A stretch of 64,000 nt of DNA from Staphylococcus succinus (GCF_029024945.1 NZ_CP118976.1:1426001-1490000), one strand, 5' to 3'. Positions 53,804 through 62,947 are shown, counted from the stretch's first letter. Numbers and translations are program-made. The notes: a model not told the origin generated them from the sequence alone.

Positions 53804-54004
53804 ATGAAACAAGGTACAGTAAAATGGTTTAACGCTGAAAAAGGTTTTGGTTTTATCGAAGTTGAAGGAGAAAACGATGTATTCGTACACTTCTCAGCAA
53901 TTAACCAAGAAGGTTACAAATCATTAGAAGAAGGTCAATCAGTTGAATTTGAAGTAGTTGAAGGCGACCGCGGTCCTCAAGCTGCAAACGTTGCTAAACT
54001 ATAA
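53804..54004 (+). CDS. cspA: Cold shock protein CspA
   Basis: A 66-residue OB-fold RNA/DNA chaperone with RNP1 KGFGFIEV and RNP2 DVFVHFSAI. I start at the ATG at 53804 behind CTTGGAGGT; the ATG at 53774 adds ten unrelated residues. In S. aureus the same protein (MsaB) regulates sarA, capsule and biofilm genes. Followed by a terminator hairpin. Confidence 0.95.
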   Translation: MKQGTVKWFNAEKGFGFIEVEGENDVFVHFSAINQEGYKSLEEGQSVEFEVVEGDRGPQAANVAKL

Positions 54005-54029
54005 TTATAAATTGAAATATTGACTATTT

Positions 54030-54056
54030 AAAGAACCTTGTTAAAGGTTCTTTTTT
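54030..54056 (+). terminator. Terminator of cspA
   Basis: AAAGAACCTT and AAGGTTCTTT pair around a short loop, followed by T residues. A second hairpin, GTAAAGCGATTTACT with AGTAAGTCGCTTTAC, follows directly at 54057-54092 without a T run. Confidence 0.88.
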
Positions 54057-54183
54057 GTAAAGCGATTTACTTTTTAAGTAAGTCGCTTTACTTATGGGTA
54101 TGCTTTCAATACTGTAACAGAAGCTCCAATAATAGCCATAGATGTACTATATAAAATAATCCAATTAAATATATACATATAAT

Positions 54184-54218
54184 AAAACCCGATTAACTTT
54201 TATAGTTAATCGGGTTTT
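54184..54218 (-). terminator. Terminator of the dap-lysA operon
   Basis: AAAACCCGATTAACT and AGTTAATCGGGTTTT form a 15-bp stem with a short loop, directly beyond the lysA stop; the minus strand continues with T residues. Confidence 0.9.
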
Positions 54219-54231
54219 AATTTATATTCAC

Positions 54232-55497
54232 TTATTTTGTATCATTAATAATGAGTTGTCGTAAAGATTGACGTTTAATAACTTCACGTGCTTTACCATC
54301 TTTCAAGAAAAATACAGAAGGTTTCTGCATTTGATTGTAATTTGAAGCCATAGAATAATGATAAGCGCCTGTAGATAATATTGCTAAATAATCTCCACGT
54401 TTAACAGTGCTTGGTAACTTAGCATCTTTAATAATAATATCTCCAGATTCGCACAATTTACCAGCAATTGTAACTGTTTCATCCGCTTGATCATTTCTAT
54501 TAACGAGTAGCGCTTCATATTTCGCATCATAAAGCGAAGTACGAATATGATCACTCATACCACCATCAATCGAAACATATTTGTTCACGTTCGGTATGGT
54601 TTTAATCGTTCCAACCTCATACAAAGTAATACCAGCTTCACCAACTATTGAGCGTCCGGGTTCAATACCTATTTCAGGAATAGGGAAACCTGTTTCTTTA
54701 GCAATCGATATTATAGCTTCTGTAATTTCAGCAATACCATCTTCGATAGGGAAGCTGACATCACCTTCAACATATTTTATACTAAAGCCACCACCTAAAT
54801 TAATAAGTTCAACTTCAATATCATTTTCTTTGAGCCATTGAATAACTAATCTCGCTGTTTCAATCATAGCTTCTGTACCTTCAATTTGAGAACCTACATG
54901 GAAATGAACACCTTTTAAGTTCAAACGTTTAGAGTTCTTAACTTTACGAACACCTTCAATTGCTAAGCCATGTTTAATTGATAATCCAAATTTGCTATCT
55001 TCTTGGCCAGTTTGTATGAATTCATGTGTATGTGCTTCAACGCCAGGGTTTAACCTAATAACAACATTCACAACGTCACTAGCATAACGATCAATAAGGT
55101 CTATTTCTTCAAGAGAATCAATAACGATATAACCCACTTTGCTTTCCAAAGCATATTGAATTTCGTGTTTCGTCTTATTATTACCATGAAAATGTATATG
55201 TTGAGGATCAAATCCAGCTTCCAGTGCTGTATACAACTCACCCTCTGAGACCACATCTAATTCTAAGCCTTCTTCTTGGACCAATTTGACCATTTGCAAA
55301 CAAGTAAATGCTTTAGAAGCATACGAAATATTATAGTTCAAACCACTCTTCTTAAAAGCCTCATGAAAACGTCTCATTTGCGTACGAATCTGCGTTTCAT
55401 CGTATACAATAGTAGGGGTACCAAAACTTTGTGCTACAGTTTTTAGGCTCGTACCTCCCATAGTGAGCTCGCCATTATTATTATATTCAATTACCAT
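54232..55497 (-). CDS. lysA: Diaminopimelate decarboxylase
   Basis: PLP enzyme that makes L-lysine from meso-diaminopimelate, the final lysine step. The 421-residue fold type III protein has PLP-binding Lys62 in SYASKAFTC, the glycine loop LGGGFSIKY, EPGRSIVGEAG and the catalytic Cys in KLCESGD from the other subunit. It starts three bases after alr. Staphylococci use lysine in the peptidoglycan stem, so this enzyme feeds both protein and cell-wall synthesis. Confidence 0.97.
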   Translation of the reverse strand: MVIEYNNNGELTMGGTSLKTVAQSFGTPTIVYDETQIRTQMRRFHEAFKKSGLNYNISYASKAFTCLQMVKLVQEEGLELDVVSEGELYTALEAGFDPQHIHFHGNNKTKHEIQYALESKVGYIVIDSLEEIDLIDRYASDVVNVVIRLNPGVEAHTHEFIQTGQEDSKFGLSIKHGLAIEGVRKVKNSKRLNLKGVHFHVGSQIEGTEAMIETARLVIQWLKENDIEVELINLGGGFSIKYVEGDVSFPIEDGIAEITEAIISIAKETGFPIPEIGIEPGRSIVGEAGITLYEVGTIKTIPNVNKYVSIDGGMSDHIRTSLYDAKYEALLVNRNDQADETVTIAGKLCESGDIIIKDAKLPSTVKRGDYLAILSTGAYHYSMASNYNQMQKPSVFFLKDGKAREVIKRQSLRQLIINDTK

Positions 55498-55500
55498 AAT

Positions 55501-56574
55501 TTATCTATACTCCTTTATTAGTGAGTCGTGGTTCATCGCACTTAATTGTTCTGAATTTGCACCCACGCCTTTAAATGTAAACTCATCAACACGTATATCA
55601 TCATTATATAGTATTACTTCATCTTGTGCATGTACTTGTTCATCTACTTCAACAAACATATGGCTCATCATTAATGCACGAATAGGATAACGTTTACCAT
55701 GAATTAATGCCTCGAATTGCGCCCTTGATTTAAGTATACCATCACCATAGCCAACATCAACTACTGCTAATTTTGTATGATTATGTGTTGCTTCAAATGC
55801 AAAACTGTAACCACAATAATCTCCTTCATTTACTTCTCGTATTTGAATGATATTACCTTTAACTGTTAAAGCTTGCTTAATCATAGAATGATCTATAGTA
55901 CTATAAGGTCTTGAGCCGTATAACGCTATGCCAATACGTGCGTGTGTATGATTAGGCAACACACCACCTTCACGATAATAACTTGCACTATTTTGTGCAT
56001 GTATCATTGGAAATTGGTAACCTTCATCTAGCAATGTATTTACAATTTCTAACCATGCTGTGCGTTCAATATGATAATCAGGTACGTCAAATTCATCCGC
56101 ATAACCAAAGTGCGTCCATAATCCGGCAATAATCATTTTATTAGGATTTTCATTATGTCTATGATGTAAAAGTACTTGTCTCATTTCATCAGCAGATTTC
56201 AATCCAGAACGATGTAATAAATTCTCGAATTCTAAATGTATATGAATATCATATAATGCTTCATAATGTTCATAATAAAAATCGAGCGAGGGCAAAGTCA
56301 TATGAATGTGATTGTCTCTAACTACATCGAAATCATATACGGCATTCATCAAAAATATTGTTGCTGTTGGAGCAATTTCTCGAACTCTTACGGCTTCTCT
56401 TAATGAAGTTGTGCTAAACGTTTGTATACCAGCACGTAGAAATTGAGTGACTGCAAACTCTAATCCATAGTGATAAGCATTATTTTTTACCACTGCCATA
56501 ATTGAGTTGTCTTGCGCGACATTCACTGCATTTTTATAAAATTCTTCTGTGTCAACAGACCAAGTGGCCGTCAT
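55501..56574 (-). CDS. alr2: Alanine racemase family protein in the dap operon (alr2 position)
   Basis: A 357-residue PLP-dependent racemase. The PLP lysine is Lys30 in AVVKNNAYHYG, and the partner residues are in ARIGIALYGSRPYS. Known alanine racemases have a VKADAYGHG motif; here Asn and His replace several of these residues, so substrate preference may differ. It overlaps dapL by four bases. In S. aureus the second alanine racemase gene is in the same position. Confidence 0.92.
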   Translation of the reverse strand: MTATWSVDTEEFYKNAVNVAQDNSIMAVVKNNAYHYGLEFAVTQFLRAGIQTFSTTSLREAVRVREIAPTATIFLMNAVYDFDVVRDNHIHMTLPSLDFYYEHYEALYDIHIHLEFENLLHRSGLKSADEMRQVLLHHRHNENPNKMIIAGLWTHFGYADEFDVPDYHIERTAWLEIVNTLLDEGYQFPMIHAQNSASYYREGGVLPNHTHARIGIALYGSRPYSTIDHSMIKQALTVKGNIIQIREVNEGDYCGYSFAFEATHNHTKLAVVDVGYGDGILKSRAQFEALIHGKRYPIRALMMSHMFVEVDEQVHAQDEVILYNDDIRVDEFTFKGVGANSEQLSAMNHDSLIKEYR

Positions 56575-57728
56575 TGTTCACGCACCTCACTATACGATGT
56601 TAAAATTTGTTCATAATAATCAGCAACTTTAATTAGCATATGTTCGTTAAAATTTAAATGAGACGTATGTAATCCTGTAACATAGCCTTTCGATTCATCT
56701 CGTATACCGACAAACACAAAATAACTAGGTGCAAGCTGACTATAAAAACTAAAATCTTCTCCAAATAGGTAAGGGGTAGGTTTATCAATAATTTCAAACC
56801 CAGCATCTTTCAAACCATGTTCTACATGCTTTCTTAGTTTTACATCATTATAGGTAGGAGGATATCCTTCTTCAAATTTCACTTCACAGTCCACATTGAA
56901 CAATAATTTTACACTTTCTGCGATTTTCAGCATTTGCGCTTTTACAATTTCTAAATCCTTAACATCATAGGTTCTGATGGTTCCTTCTAAATAACCGTTA
57001 CTAGGAACTGTATTAATCGCTTCTCCCGCTTTAAAATGTCCCATATGTACAATATTTCGTTTCAAACCACTTAAATGGTACTGTTGAATTTGTCCTACTT
57101 GACTCAATACATGCTGTAAGGCTTCTCCGCAAGAATGTCCTTGTTCTTTATCCGCCACATGACTAGAAAGACCATTCAAAAAGAATCTGTATTCTGTAGC
57201 GCTCGCAGTAATCTCTTCATCTCTTATAACAACTTGACCTTCATTTTCAAATGGCATAACGTGAATACCAAATATAGCATCAATAGGATATTTTTCAAAT
57301 GCTCCAGCACGAATTAAACGATTTGCACCTCCACCTGTTTCTTCAGCAGGTTGGAAAATAAATACAGTATTTTGTGGTAATGTGCCGGCATCTGCCAAAT
57401 CTTTACAACGTTGCACAAATAACATGAGCGCCGTTGTATGACCATCGTGGCCACAAGCATGCATCACATTATCTACCAAACTTTTATATTCAACTTCATT
57501 TTCTTCATTGATAGGTAGGGCATCGATATCTGCTCTATACGCAATTGTATGTTCACCATTTCCAGGAAGATAAGCAATTAAACCAGTATCAAGAGGGCGT
57601 TCATAACTCACTCCTATTTCATCTAAAAATGCAGCGATATATGTTGTTGTTTCATATTCGTGTAAACTTAATTCTGGATGTTGGTGTAAATGACGTCTAT
57701 GTTTCGTTACGAATTCAAGTTCATTCAT
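56571..57728 (-). CDS. dapL: N-acetyldiaminopimelate deacetylase (M20 amidohydrolase)
   Basis: Removes acetyl from N-acetyl-L,L-diaminopimelate in the acetylase branch of lysine synthesis. The 385-residue protein has the M20 metal residues: HACGHDGHTTA, FQPAEETGGGANRL with the catalytic glutamates, and HVMPF. Start at the ATG at 57728 by comparison with S. aureus; a TTG at 57737 sits closer to the AAGGA site. A 330-base structured spacer separates it from dapD, unlike the tight spacing of the rest of the operon. Confidence 0.92.
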   Translation of the reverse strand: MNELEFVTKHRRHLHQHPELSLHEYETTTYIAAFLDEIGVSYERPLDTGLIAYLPGNGEHTIAYRADIDALPINEENEVEYKSLVDNVMHACGHDGHTTALMLFVQRCKDLADAGTLPQNTVFIFQPAEETGGGANRLIRAGAFEKYPIDAIFGIHVMPFENEGQVVIRDEEITASATEYRFFLNGLSSHVADKEQGHSCGEALQHVLSQVGQIQQYHLSGLKRNIVHMGHFKAGEAINTVPSNGYLEGTIRTYDVKDLEIVKAQMLKIAESVKLLFNVDCEVKFEEGYPPTYNDVKLRKHVEHGLKDAGFEIIDKPTPYLFGEDFSFYSQLAPSYFVFVGIRDESKGYVTGLHTSHLNFNEHMLIKVADYYEQILTSYSEVREQ

Positions 57729-58058
57729 TAAAATCAAATCCTTCTAATTTTATTCATTTATCTTTGTTAGTCTATGATATGAAAGTCATATGTATATAAC
57801 TATAGTTTCAAATGTATAATATTATAAATTTGGGAGGTAAAGACAACTTATGCAAGTATATGAAATGAATTTCATATATCTTCTTAAGCAGAGACATAAG
57901 TAATTGATCATCATAAATGACACTTAAATTATCAATTACTGCCTGATAAAAAGGCTTTGTCGCGTCTTTAACCTCCCATATTAATGTTTATATGTGTTAA
58001 TCATTAATTGCTTTACAATGTTTTTACATGCATGGCACGAAAACATTGTAAATGATAT
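57729..58058. repeat. Structured spacer with nested inverted repeats between dapD and dapL
   Basis: GGGAGGTAAAGAC at 57832-57844 and GTCTTTAACCTCCC at 57964-57977 form a 13-14 bp inverted repeat enclosing about 120 bases. Inside are TATATGAAAT/ATTTCATATA (57857-57878), TAATTGAT/ATCAATTA (57901-57938) and GCCT/AGGC. A separate 13-bp repeat, TTTACAATGTTTT/AAAACATTGTAAA (58012-58052), lies just after dapD. No gene seen. The element could be a folded RNA in the operon transcript, a decayed mobile element with terminal repeats, or a processing site. Confidence 0.7.
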
Positions 58059-58778
58059 CTAGTCGTTTAATTTTCTTAAAGCAGAAACGATTTCACGTTT
58101 TGAATCATCTACTTCACTCGTTTGTTTTATTACTTTAGCAGGTGTGCCTGCAACAACTGCACCAGCAGGTACATCTTGAGTTACAATAGCTCCTGCAGCT
58201 ACAACTGCACCTTCACCAACACGAACGCCTTCAAGGATGACTGCATTAGCACCAATCAAGACATTATCTTCAATAATTACTGGAGATGCACTTGGTGGTT
58301 CAATAACACCTGCTAACACAGATCCAGCACCAACATGTACATTTTTACCAGTTGTTGCACGTCCGCCTAGTGTAGCATTCATATCTACCATAGTCCCTTC
58401 GCCTACCACAGCACCAATATTAATCGTTGCACCCATCATCACAACAGCGCCGTCTTCAATAACTGCTTCTTCACGAATAAAAGCACCTGGCTCAATACGT
58501 GCATTGGTATTTGTTAAATCTTTTAATGGAATCGCAGAATTACGACGATCCATCTCAATCTCTAATTCTTCAATACTTGTTTGATTCGCTTCATAAAATG
58601 TCTTCCACTCATCCGCTTCACAAAAGATTACTTTTGAATCTATTGAACCAAATACTTTGAAAGTTTCAGGGAAGGTTACATTTTCAAAATTCCCGTTTGC
58701 ATATACCTTAAGTGGTGTTGATTTTTTTGCATCACTTATAAATTGAATAATCTCTTCTGCCGTTAAATGTTGTTCCAT
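58059..58778 (-). CDS. dapD: Tetrahydrodipicolinate N-acetyltransferase
   Basis: Acetylates tetrahydrodipicolinate in the acetylase branch of diaminopimelate synthesis. The 239-residue protein has a short alpha/beta N-terminal part and a left-handed beta-helix of hexapeptide repeats (about 90-205), with AVVMMGATINIGAVVGEG and TLGGRATTGKNVHVGAGSVLAGV. Length and position identify the acetyl form (also called DapH) rather than the succinyl DapD. It starts 22 bases after dapB. Confidence 0.95.
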   Translation of the reverse strand: MEQHLTAEEIIQFISDAKKSTPLKVYANGNFENVTFPETFKVFGSIDSKVIFCEADEWKTFYEANQTSIEELEIEMDRRNSAIPLKDLTNTNARIEPGAFIREEAVIEDGAVVMMGATINIGAVVGEGTMVDMNATLGGRATTGKNVHVGAGSVLAGVIEPPSASPVIIEDNVLIGANAVILEGVRVGEGAVVAAGAIVTQDVPAGAVVAGTPAKVIKQTSEVDDSKREIVSALRKLND

Positions 58779-58800
58779 AATTAAATACGCTCCTTAGATT

Positions 58801-59523
58801 TTATAGGTTATCAAATGTATAATAATTGTTTGTCTTTTGAATTAACTTTTCTGCTGCACCAATCGCGCCGTTAGCAAAGATATCTTTTGACTGAGCACGA
58901 TGTGTAATTTCAATTGTTTCATCAGTTCCTGCAAATAGTACATCGTGTTGTCCAACGATTGTACCACCTCTAACTGAATGAATACCAATTTCTTCTTGTG
59001 TTCTCTTGTCATTATTTTCATGTCTATCATATATTGGTACAGATTGTTCACGTAATGATTCAATAACATCATATAGTTTAACCAGTGTACCACTTGGAGC
59101 ATCTACTTTTTTATTATGATGCGCTTCCGTAAGTTCAATATCAAAATCTTGTAATAGGGGAACAGCTGCTTCTAATATTTTAGTAAGCGCATGCACTCCA
59201 TAACTCATATTTGCACTGAAAAATACTGGCATTTGTGTACTTAACGTTTTAAGTTTATTAATGATTTCTTCCTTTTCTCCTGTAGTAGCAATAACTAAAG
59301 GTAATTTGAAATCGTCATCTAATAACGGTAATAATAATTCTGGGTTTGAAAAATCTATAGCTACATCTGCTGATTGGATATCTGAGATACGTTCAAATGT
59401 AGGGTAGGGGTAAGATTTATTTACATCTCTTACAATGACGCCCACAATTTCATGTCCTTTTGCTTCAGCTAATCTTGCCACACGTTGGTTCATCGCGCCA
59501 TAACCAATAAGTACTATCTTCAT
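58801..59523 (-). CDS. dapB: 4-hydroxy-tetrahydrodipicolinate reductase
   Basis: NAD(P)H-dependent reductase, second enzyme of the diaminopimelate branch. The 240-residue protein has the cofactor loop IGYGAMNQRVARLAE, ATTGEKEE, the catalytic region ELTEAHHNKKVDAPSGT, and GTDETIEITHRAQSKDIFANGA. It overlaps dapA by four bases. Confidence 0.96.
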   Translation of the reverse strand: MKIVLIGYGAMNQRVARLAEAKGHEIVGVIVRDVNKSYPYPTFERISDIQSADVAIDFSNPELLLPLLDDDFKLPLVIATTGEKEEIINKLKTLSTQMPVFFSANMSYGVHALTKILEAAVPLLQDFDIELTEAHHNKKVDAPSGTLVKLYDVIESLREQSVPIYDRHENNDKRTQEEIGIHSVRGGTIVGQHDVLFAGTDETIEITHRAQSKDIFANGAIGAAEKLIQKTNNYYTFDNL

Positions 59524-60407
59524 GCTTTGTCACCTGCTTTAAATTGTTCATATACACTTTCTAATACTTTACGATCATCGTCTTCTAACGGTACTAGTGG
59601 CAAACGCACTTCATAACCACCAAAACCTTCAACAGCTGTTAAAGCTTTAATAGGAATAGGGTTTACATCTACAGATAAAGCATCTAACACTGTTTGAATC
59701 GATTTGAATTGTGATTCAACATCTTTTCCACTTTGTTTATTATCATAAAGAGCTTGAAAAGCCTTTGGTATAACGTTTGCAACGACTGAAATGACACCAT
59801 GTCCACCTTTATCGAAATAATCAATTACATTATCATCATTACCACTGTAGAGTGCAAAATTGTCTAAATCAAGACGTTGTTTCAACTCTTTTAAATAGTC
59901 GAAATCATTTGTTGCATCTTTAATAGCGATAATATATTCATTGCGACTTAAAGTCTCAACTGTTTCAGCTTCAATGGTCATATTTGTACGCGATGGCACA
60001 TTATATAACACTACAGGTAATTTAACTGCATTGGCTATTGTAGTAAAGTGTTCAATCAAACCACGTTGATTGGTTTTATTATAATAAGGAGTAATCAGCA
60101 TTATTGCATCTGCTCCAAGTTCTCGTGCGCGAACAGAAGCTTGAATAGATTTCTGAGTATTATTTGTACCAGTCCCTGCAATGACTGGGATGCGTCCATC
60201 AATATAATTCACAACTACTTCTAAAATATGCTCTTTTTCATCTTCTGTTAAAGTTGGGTTTTCTGCAGTTGTACCATTAACTACAATCGATTTTGCATTA
60301 TTTTCAACTAAATATTTTAAATGTCTTCTTAGTGCATCATAATCTACTTCATTGTGGGTAAATGGTGTTGTTAAAGCAACACCTACACCTTCAAAAATAT
60401 GACTCAT
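59520..60407 (-). CDS. dapA: 4-hydroxy-tetrahydrodipicolinate synthase
   Basis: Condenses pyruvate with aspartate semialdehyde, the first committed step to diaminopimelate. The 295-residue TIM-barrel protein has GTTAENPTL, the tyrosine in VLYNVPSRTN, and the Schiff-base lysine in IIAIKDATND. ATG one base after the asd stop on the minus strand; overlaps dapB by four bases. Confidence 0.97.
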   Translation of the reverse strand: MSHIFEGVGVALTTPFTHNEVDYDALRRHLKYLVENNAKSIVVNGTTAENPTLTEDEKEHILEVVVNYIDGRIPVIAGTGTNNTQKSIQASVRARELGADAIMLITPYYNKTNQRGLIEHFTTIANAVKLPVVLYNVPSRTNMTIEAETVETLSRNEYIIAIKDATNDFDYLKELKQRLDLDNFALYSGNDDNVIDYFDKGGHGVISVVANVIPKAFQALYDNKQSGKDVESQFKSIQTVLDALSVDVNPIPIKALTAVEGFGGYEVRLPLVPLEDDDRKVLESVYEQFKAGDKA

Positions 60408-60408
60408 A

Positions 60409-61398
60409 TTATTTTACTCCTTTCAGACTCATAACTTGTTCAAGTATTTGTACTGCATTTAATGCTGCACCTTTCAATAAGTTGTCTGAAGTACACCATA
60501 CATGGAAAGTATTATCTAAAGTTTCATCACGACGAATACGTCCTACAAATATTTCATCTTTACCAGTAGAATAAATTGCTAAAGGATATTCATTGTTTTG
60601 AGGGTCATCTATTAATACTACACGCTCATCTTTACTAAATAATTCTTGAATTGATTCTACAGTGGCATCTTTTTCTAAAGTAACACTCATGTGTACACTA
60701 TGACTATCTTGTACTGGTACACGAACGCAAGTCGCTGTTACTTTTAAATCATCATCTTTTAAAATTTTGCGTGTTTCATCAATCATTTTTTGTTCTTCTT
60801 TTGTATAACCATCTTCGAGAAATACATCAATATGAGGTAATACATTATTATAAATAGGGTGTGGATATGCTTCAGGCGCCTTACCACTTGGACCATCTGC
60901 TAAGTCTTGTTTACCTTTAACACCAGAACCAGAAACAGCTTGATAAGTAGTATAAGCAACACGTTTCAAACCATATTGTTCTTGTAATAATTTAAGTGGC
61001 ACTACTGATTGAATTGTAGAACAGTTTGGGTTAGCAATAATTTTGCGATCTAATATAGGTTCATTAACCTCTGGAACAATTAAATCAATGCCTTCTGTCA
61101 TTCTCCATTGACTAGAATTATCAATTACTATTGCACCTGCTTGTTCAAAAATAGGGGAGAAGTGCTCACTTGTACTTCCACCGGCACTCATTAATACAAA
61201 ATCAAAAGCCTCATTTGCTGCATCTTCTGTTAATTCTCTTACTGTGTATGTCTCACCTTGAAATTCAACTTCTTGACCAGCTGAACGTGCTGAAGAAAAT
61301 AATACCAATTCGTCAAATTGAACTTCTTTACGATCTATAGTTTCTAACATTTTTCTTCCTACTAATCCTGTTGCACCTGCTACTGCTAATTTTGTCAT
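60409..61398 (-). CDS. asd: Aspartate-semialdehyde dehydrogenase
   Basis: Reduces aspartyl phosphate to aspartate semialdehyde. The 329-residue protein has the NADP loop AGATGLVGRKMLE, the catalytic cysteine in NPNCSTIQ, and the substrate/histidine region VRVPVQDSHSVHM. Start at the ATG at 61398; the GTG at 61404 sits almost inside the GGAG site. It lies 53 bases after lysC. Confidence 0.96.
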   Translation of the reverse strand: MTKLAVAGATGLVGRKMLETIDRKEVQFDELVLFSSARSAGQEVEFQGETYTVRELTEDAANEAFDFVLMSAGGSTSEHFSPIFEQAGAIVIDNSSQWRMTEGIDLIVPEVNEPILDRKIIANPNCSTIQSVVPLKLLQEQYGLKRVAYTTYQAVSGSGVKGKQDLADGPSGKAPEAYPHPIYNNVLPHIDVFLEDGYTKEEQKMIDETRKILKDDDLKVTATCVRVPVQDSHSVHMSVTLEKDATVESIQELFSKDERVVLIDDPQNNEYPLAIYSTGKDEIFVGRIRRDETLDNTFHVWCTSDNLLKGAALNAVQILEQVMSLKGVK

Positions 61399-61451
61399 AT
61401 CCACTACACTCCAATTATTATTTTTATTAAATTTGATTATATTTCGAAAAT

Positions 61452-62654
61452 TCAGATATCGAAAGCTTGATAAAGGCTACGAACTGCACGTTCACCATTG
61501 TCTGCATCGATCACACATGAAATGCTAATTTCAGAGGTGGTTGTCTGATAAAATGAAATATCATTTTCAATTAATGTAATAAATGCTTTTGATGCTACAC
61601 CTGACATATCACGCATTCCTGAGCCAATTAATGAAATTTTAACGTATGCTTCATTAATTTTAAAATCTAAAGCACTAAAGTCTTCAGTTAATGATTCTAA
61701 GATAGTTGTAATTTGTACAGCATCAGTATCTTTAATAGTAAAGGATAATTGCAATCCTTCCAAGTTAATTATCTGAGAAATCATATCAACATTCACGGAA
61801 CCTGCGTCCAATTTGTTGAATAATGCAGTTAGTAATTTGTTATCAGGCAGGGGATAACTGATTGTAACATGCATCATATGTGTGTCTAATGCGACACCAG
61901 TAACTGCTTTTTTTTCTAATAATTCTGTTTGTGACATAATCCATGTTCCTCTCACATTTGATAGTGTTCTTCCTAAATACAGCGAAATATTATAATTATT
62001 TGCCAATTCGACGCTTCTAGTTTCTAGTACACCTGCACCTAACGCACTCATTTCCATCATTTCTTCATATGAAACATATTCGAGTCGTTTGGCATCTTTA
62101 TATAACCTCGGATCCGTAGCATAAACACCGTCTACATCCGTGTATATTTCACAAGCAGTACCATTACTAGCTGCTAATGCAACCGCTGTAGTATCTGAAC
62201 CACCACGCCCCAACGTAGTAAGTTCAAAATCATCATTTATACCTTGAAATCCTGCAATAACTAAGATGTCATTATCTATAAAAGCATGATCAAATGTTTC
62301 AGGATTTATTTCTGCAATACGACTTTTCAAATGATGTCCAACTGTTTTTATTCCTGCTTGGTAACCAGTCATCGCTTTTGCATTAACACCAATATCATTA
62401 AGTACCATAGACAAATATGATACTGTCTGTTGTTCACCCGTGGTCAATAGTAATGCCAGTTCTTGATCTTTAGGTTGTGAAGTCAACGACGACACGTTAG
62501 CCATAAGTTGATCAGTTGTTTTACCCATCGCACTTACGACGACTATAAGTTGTTCACCTTGCTCAACTCTACGACTTAACATTTCAGCTATATTTTTAAT
62601 TTTAGTAAAATCACTTACAGAAGAACCTCCAAATTTCAAAACACTTCTTTCCAA
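61452..62654 (-). CDS. lysC: Aspartokinase
   Basis: Phosphorylates aspartate, the entry to the lysine, threonine and methionine family. The 400-residue protein has the kinase motif LKFGGSSVSD, TTLGRGGSDTTAVALA and YTDVDGVYATDPR, with two ACT domains at the C terminus (about 265-400), which bind the feedback inhibitor. The start is a TTG eight bases after AGGAGG. Expression should respond to lysine through the riboswitch and attenuator upstream. Confidence 0.96.
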   Translation of the reverse strand: MERSVLKFGGSSVSDFTKIKNIAEMLSRRVEQGEQLIVVVSAMGKTTDQLMANVSSLTSQPKDQELALLLTTGEQQTVSYLSMVLNDIGVNAKAMTGYQAGIKTVGHHLKSRIAEINPETFDHAFIDNDILVIAGFQGINDDFELTTLGRGGSDTTAVALAASNGTACEIYTDVDGVYATDPRLYKDAKRLEYVSYEEMMEMSALGAGVLETRSVELANNYNISLYLGRTLSNVRGTWIMSQTELLEKKAVTGVALDTHMMHVTISYPLPDNKLLTALFNKLDAGSVNVDMISQIINLEGLQLSFTIKDTDAVQITTILESLTEDFSALDFKINEAYVKISLIGSGMRDMSGVASKAFITLIENDISFYQTTTSEISISCVIDADNGERAVRSLYQAFDI

Positions 62655-62694
62655 TTCTATATCCTCCTCAATGAATAGGGGAGAATCACAGTAA

Positions 62695-62731
62695 TATAAA
62701 AAAGAACAAGTCCGGAATGCGAACCTGTTCT
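62695..62731 (-). terminator. Attenuator terminator of the lysine riboswitch
   Basis: On the minus strand AGAACAGGT and the ACTTGTTCT complement pair around CGCATTCCGG and are followed by six T residues, between the riboswitch aptamer and the lysC start. Confidence 0.88.
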
Positions 62732-62747
62732 ATAATATATATACAAG

Positions 62748-62914
62748 TGATGCACTCCATTATTTTAAAATAATGACAGACTCTTAGCTCTTAACCATAA
62801 AGTCCAACTTGTTATAAGCTGCTATTATAACTGTTTCGGCATCTCACCCTTTCAAAATTAGCTGCTAGCAGGCAGGTTCTTCTAATATTTACTAATGATT
62901 GATGCGCCTCATCA
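62748..62914 (-). promoter_or_regulatory. Lysine riboswitch (L box)
   Basis: On the minus strand the P1 stem TGATG/CATCA encloses GAGGCGC, TTAGTAA, GAAAGGGTGAGATGCCGAAA and, towards the 3' end, AGAGTCTGTC and GGAGTGC. These are the conserved blocks of the L box in their correct order (compare AGGTGCG, GAGTA, GAAAGG...GCCGAAG of B. subtilis lysC). It lies in front of aspartokinase and before an intrinsic terminator, so lysine binding should stop transcription. Confidence 0.93.
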
Positions 62915-62947
62915 AAAACTTATTTAATTTTTTTGTTTATGCTACAT

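Noticed and set aside
57850..57900. A 16-codon frame behind GGGAGG in the dap spacer
   Set aside because: The GGGAGG is one arm of the outer inverted repeat, and the frame lies antisense within the dap transcript without homologues I can recognise.
58237..58584. A 115-codon open frame opposite dapD
   Set aside because: It is the shadow of hexapeptide-repeat codons in dapD on the other strand, rich in Thr, Ser and Pro without any family pattern.
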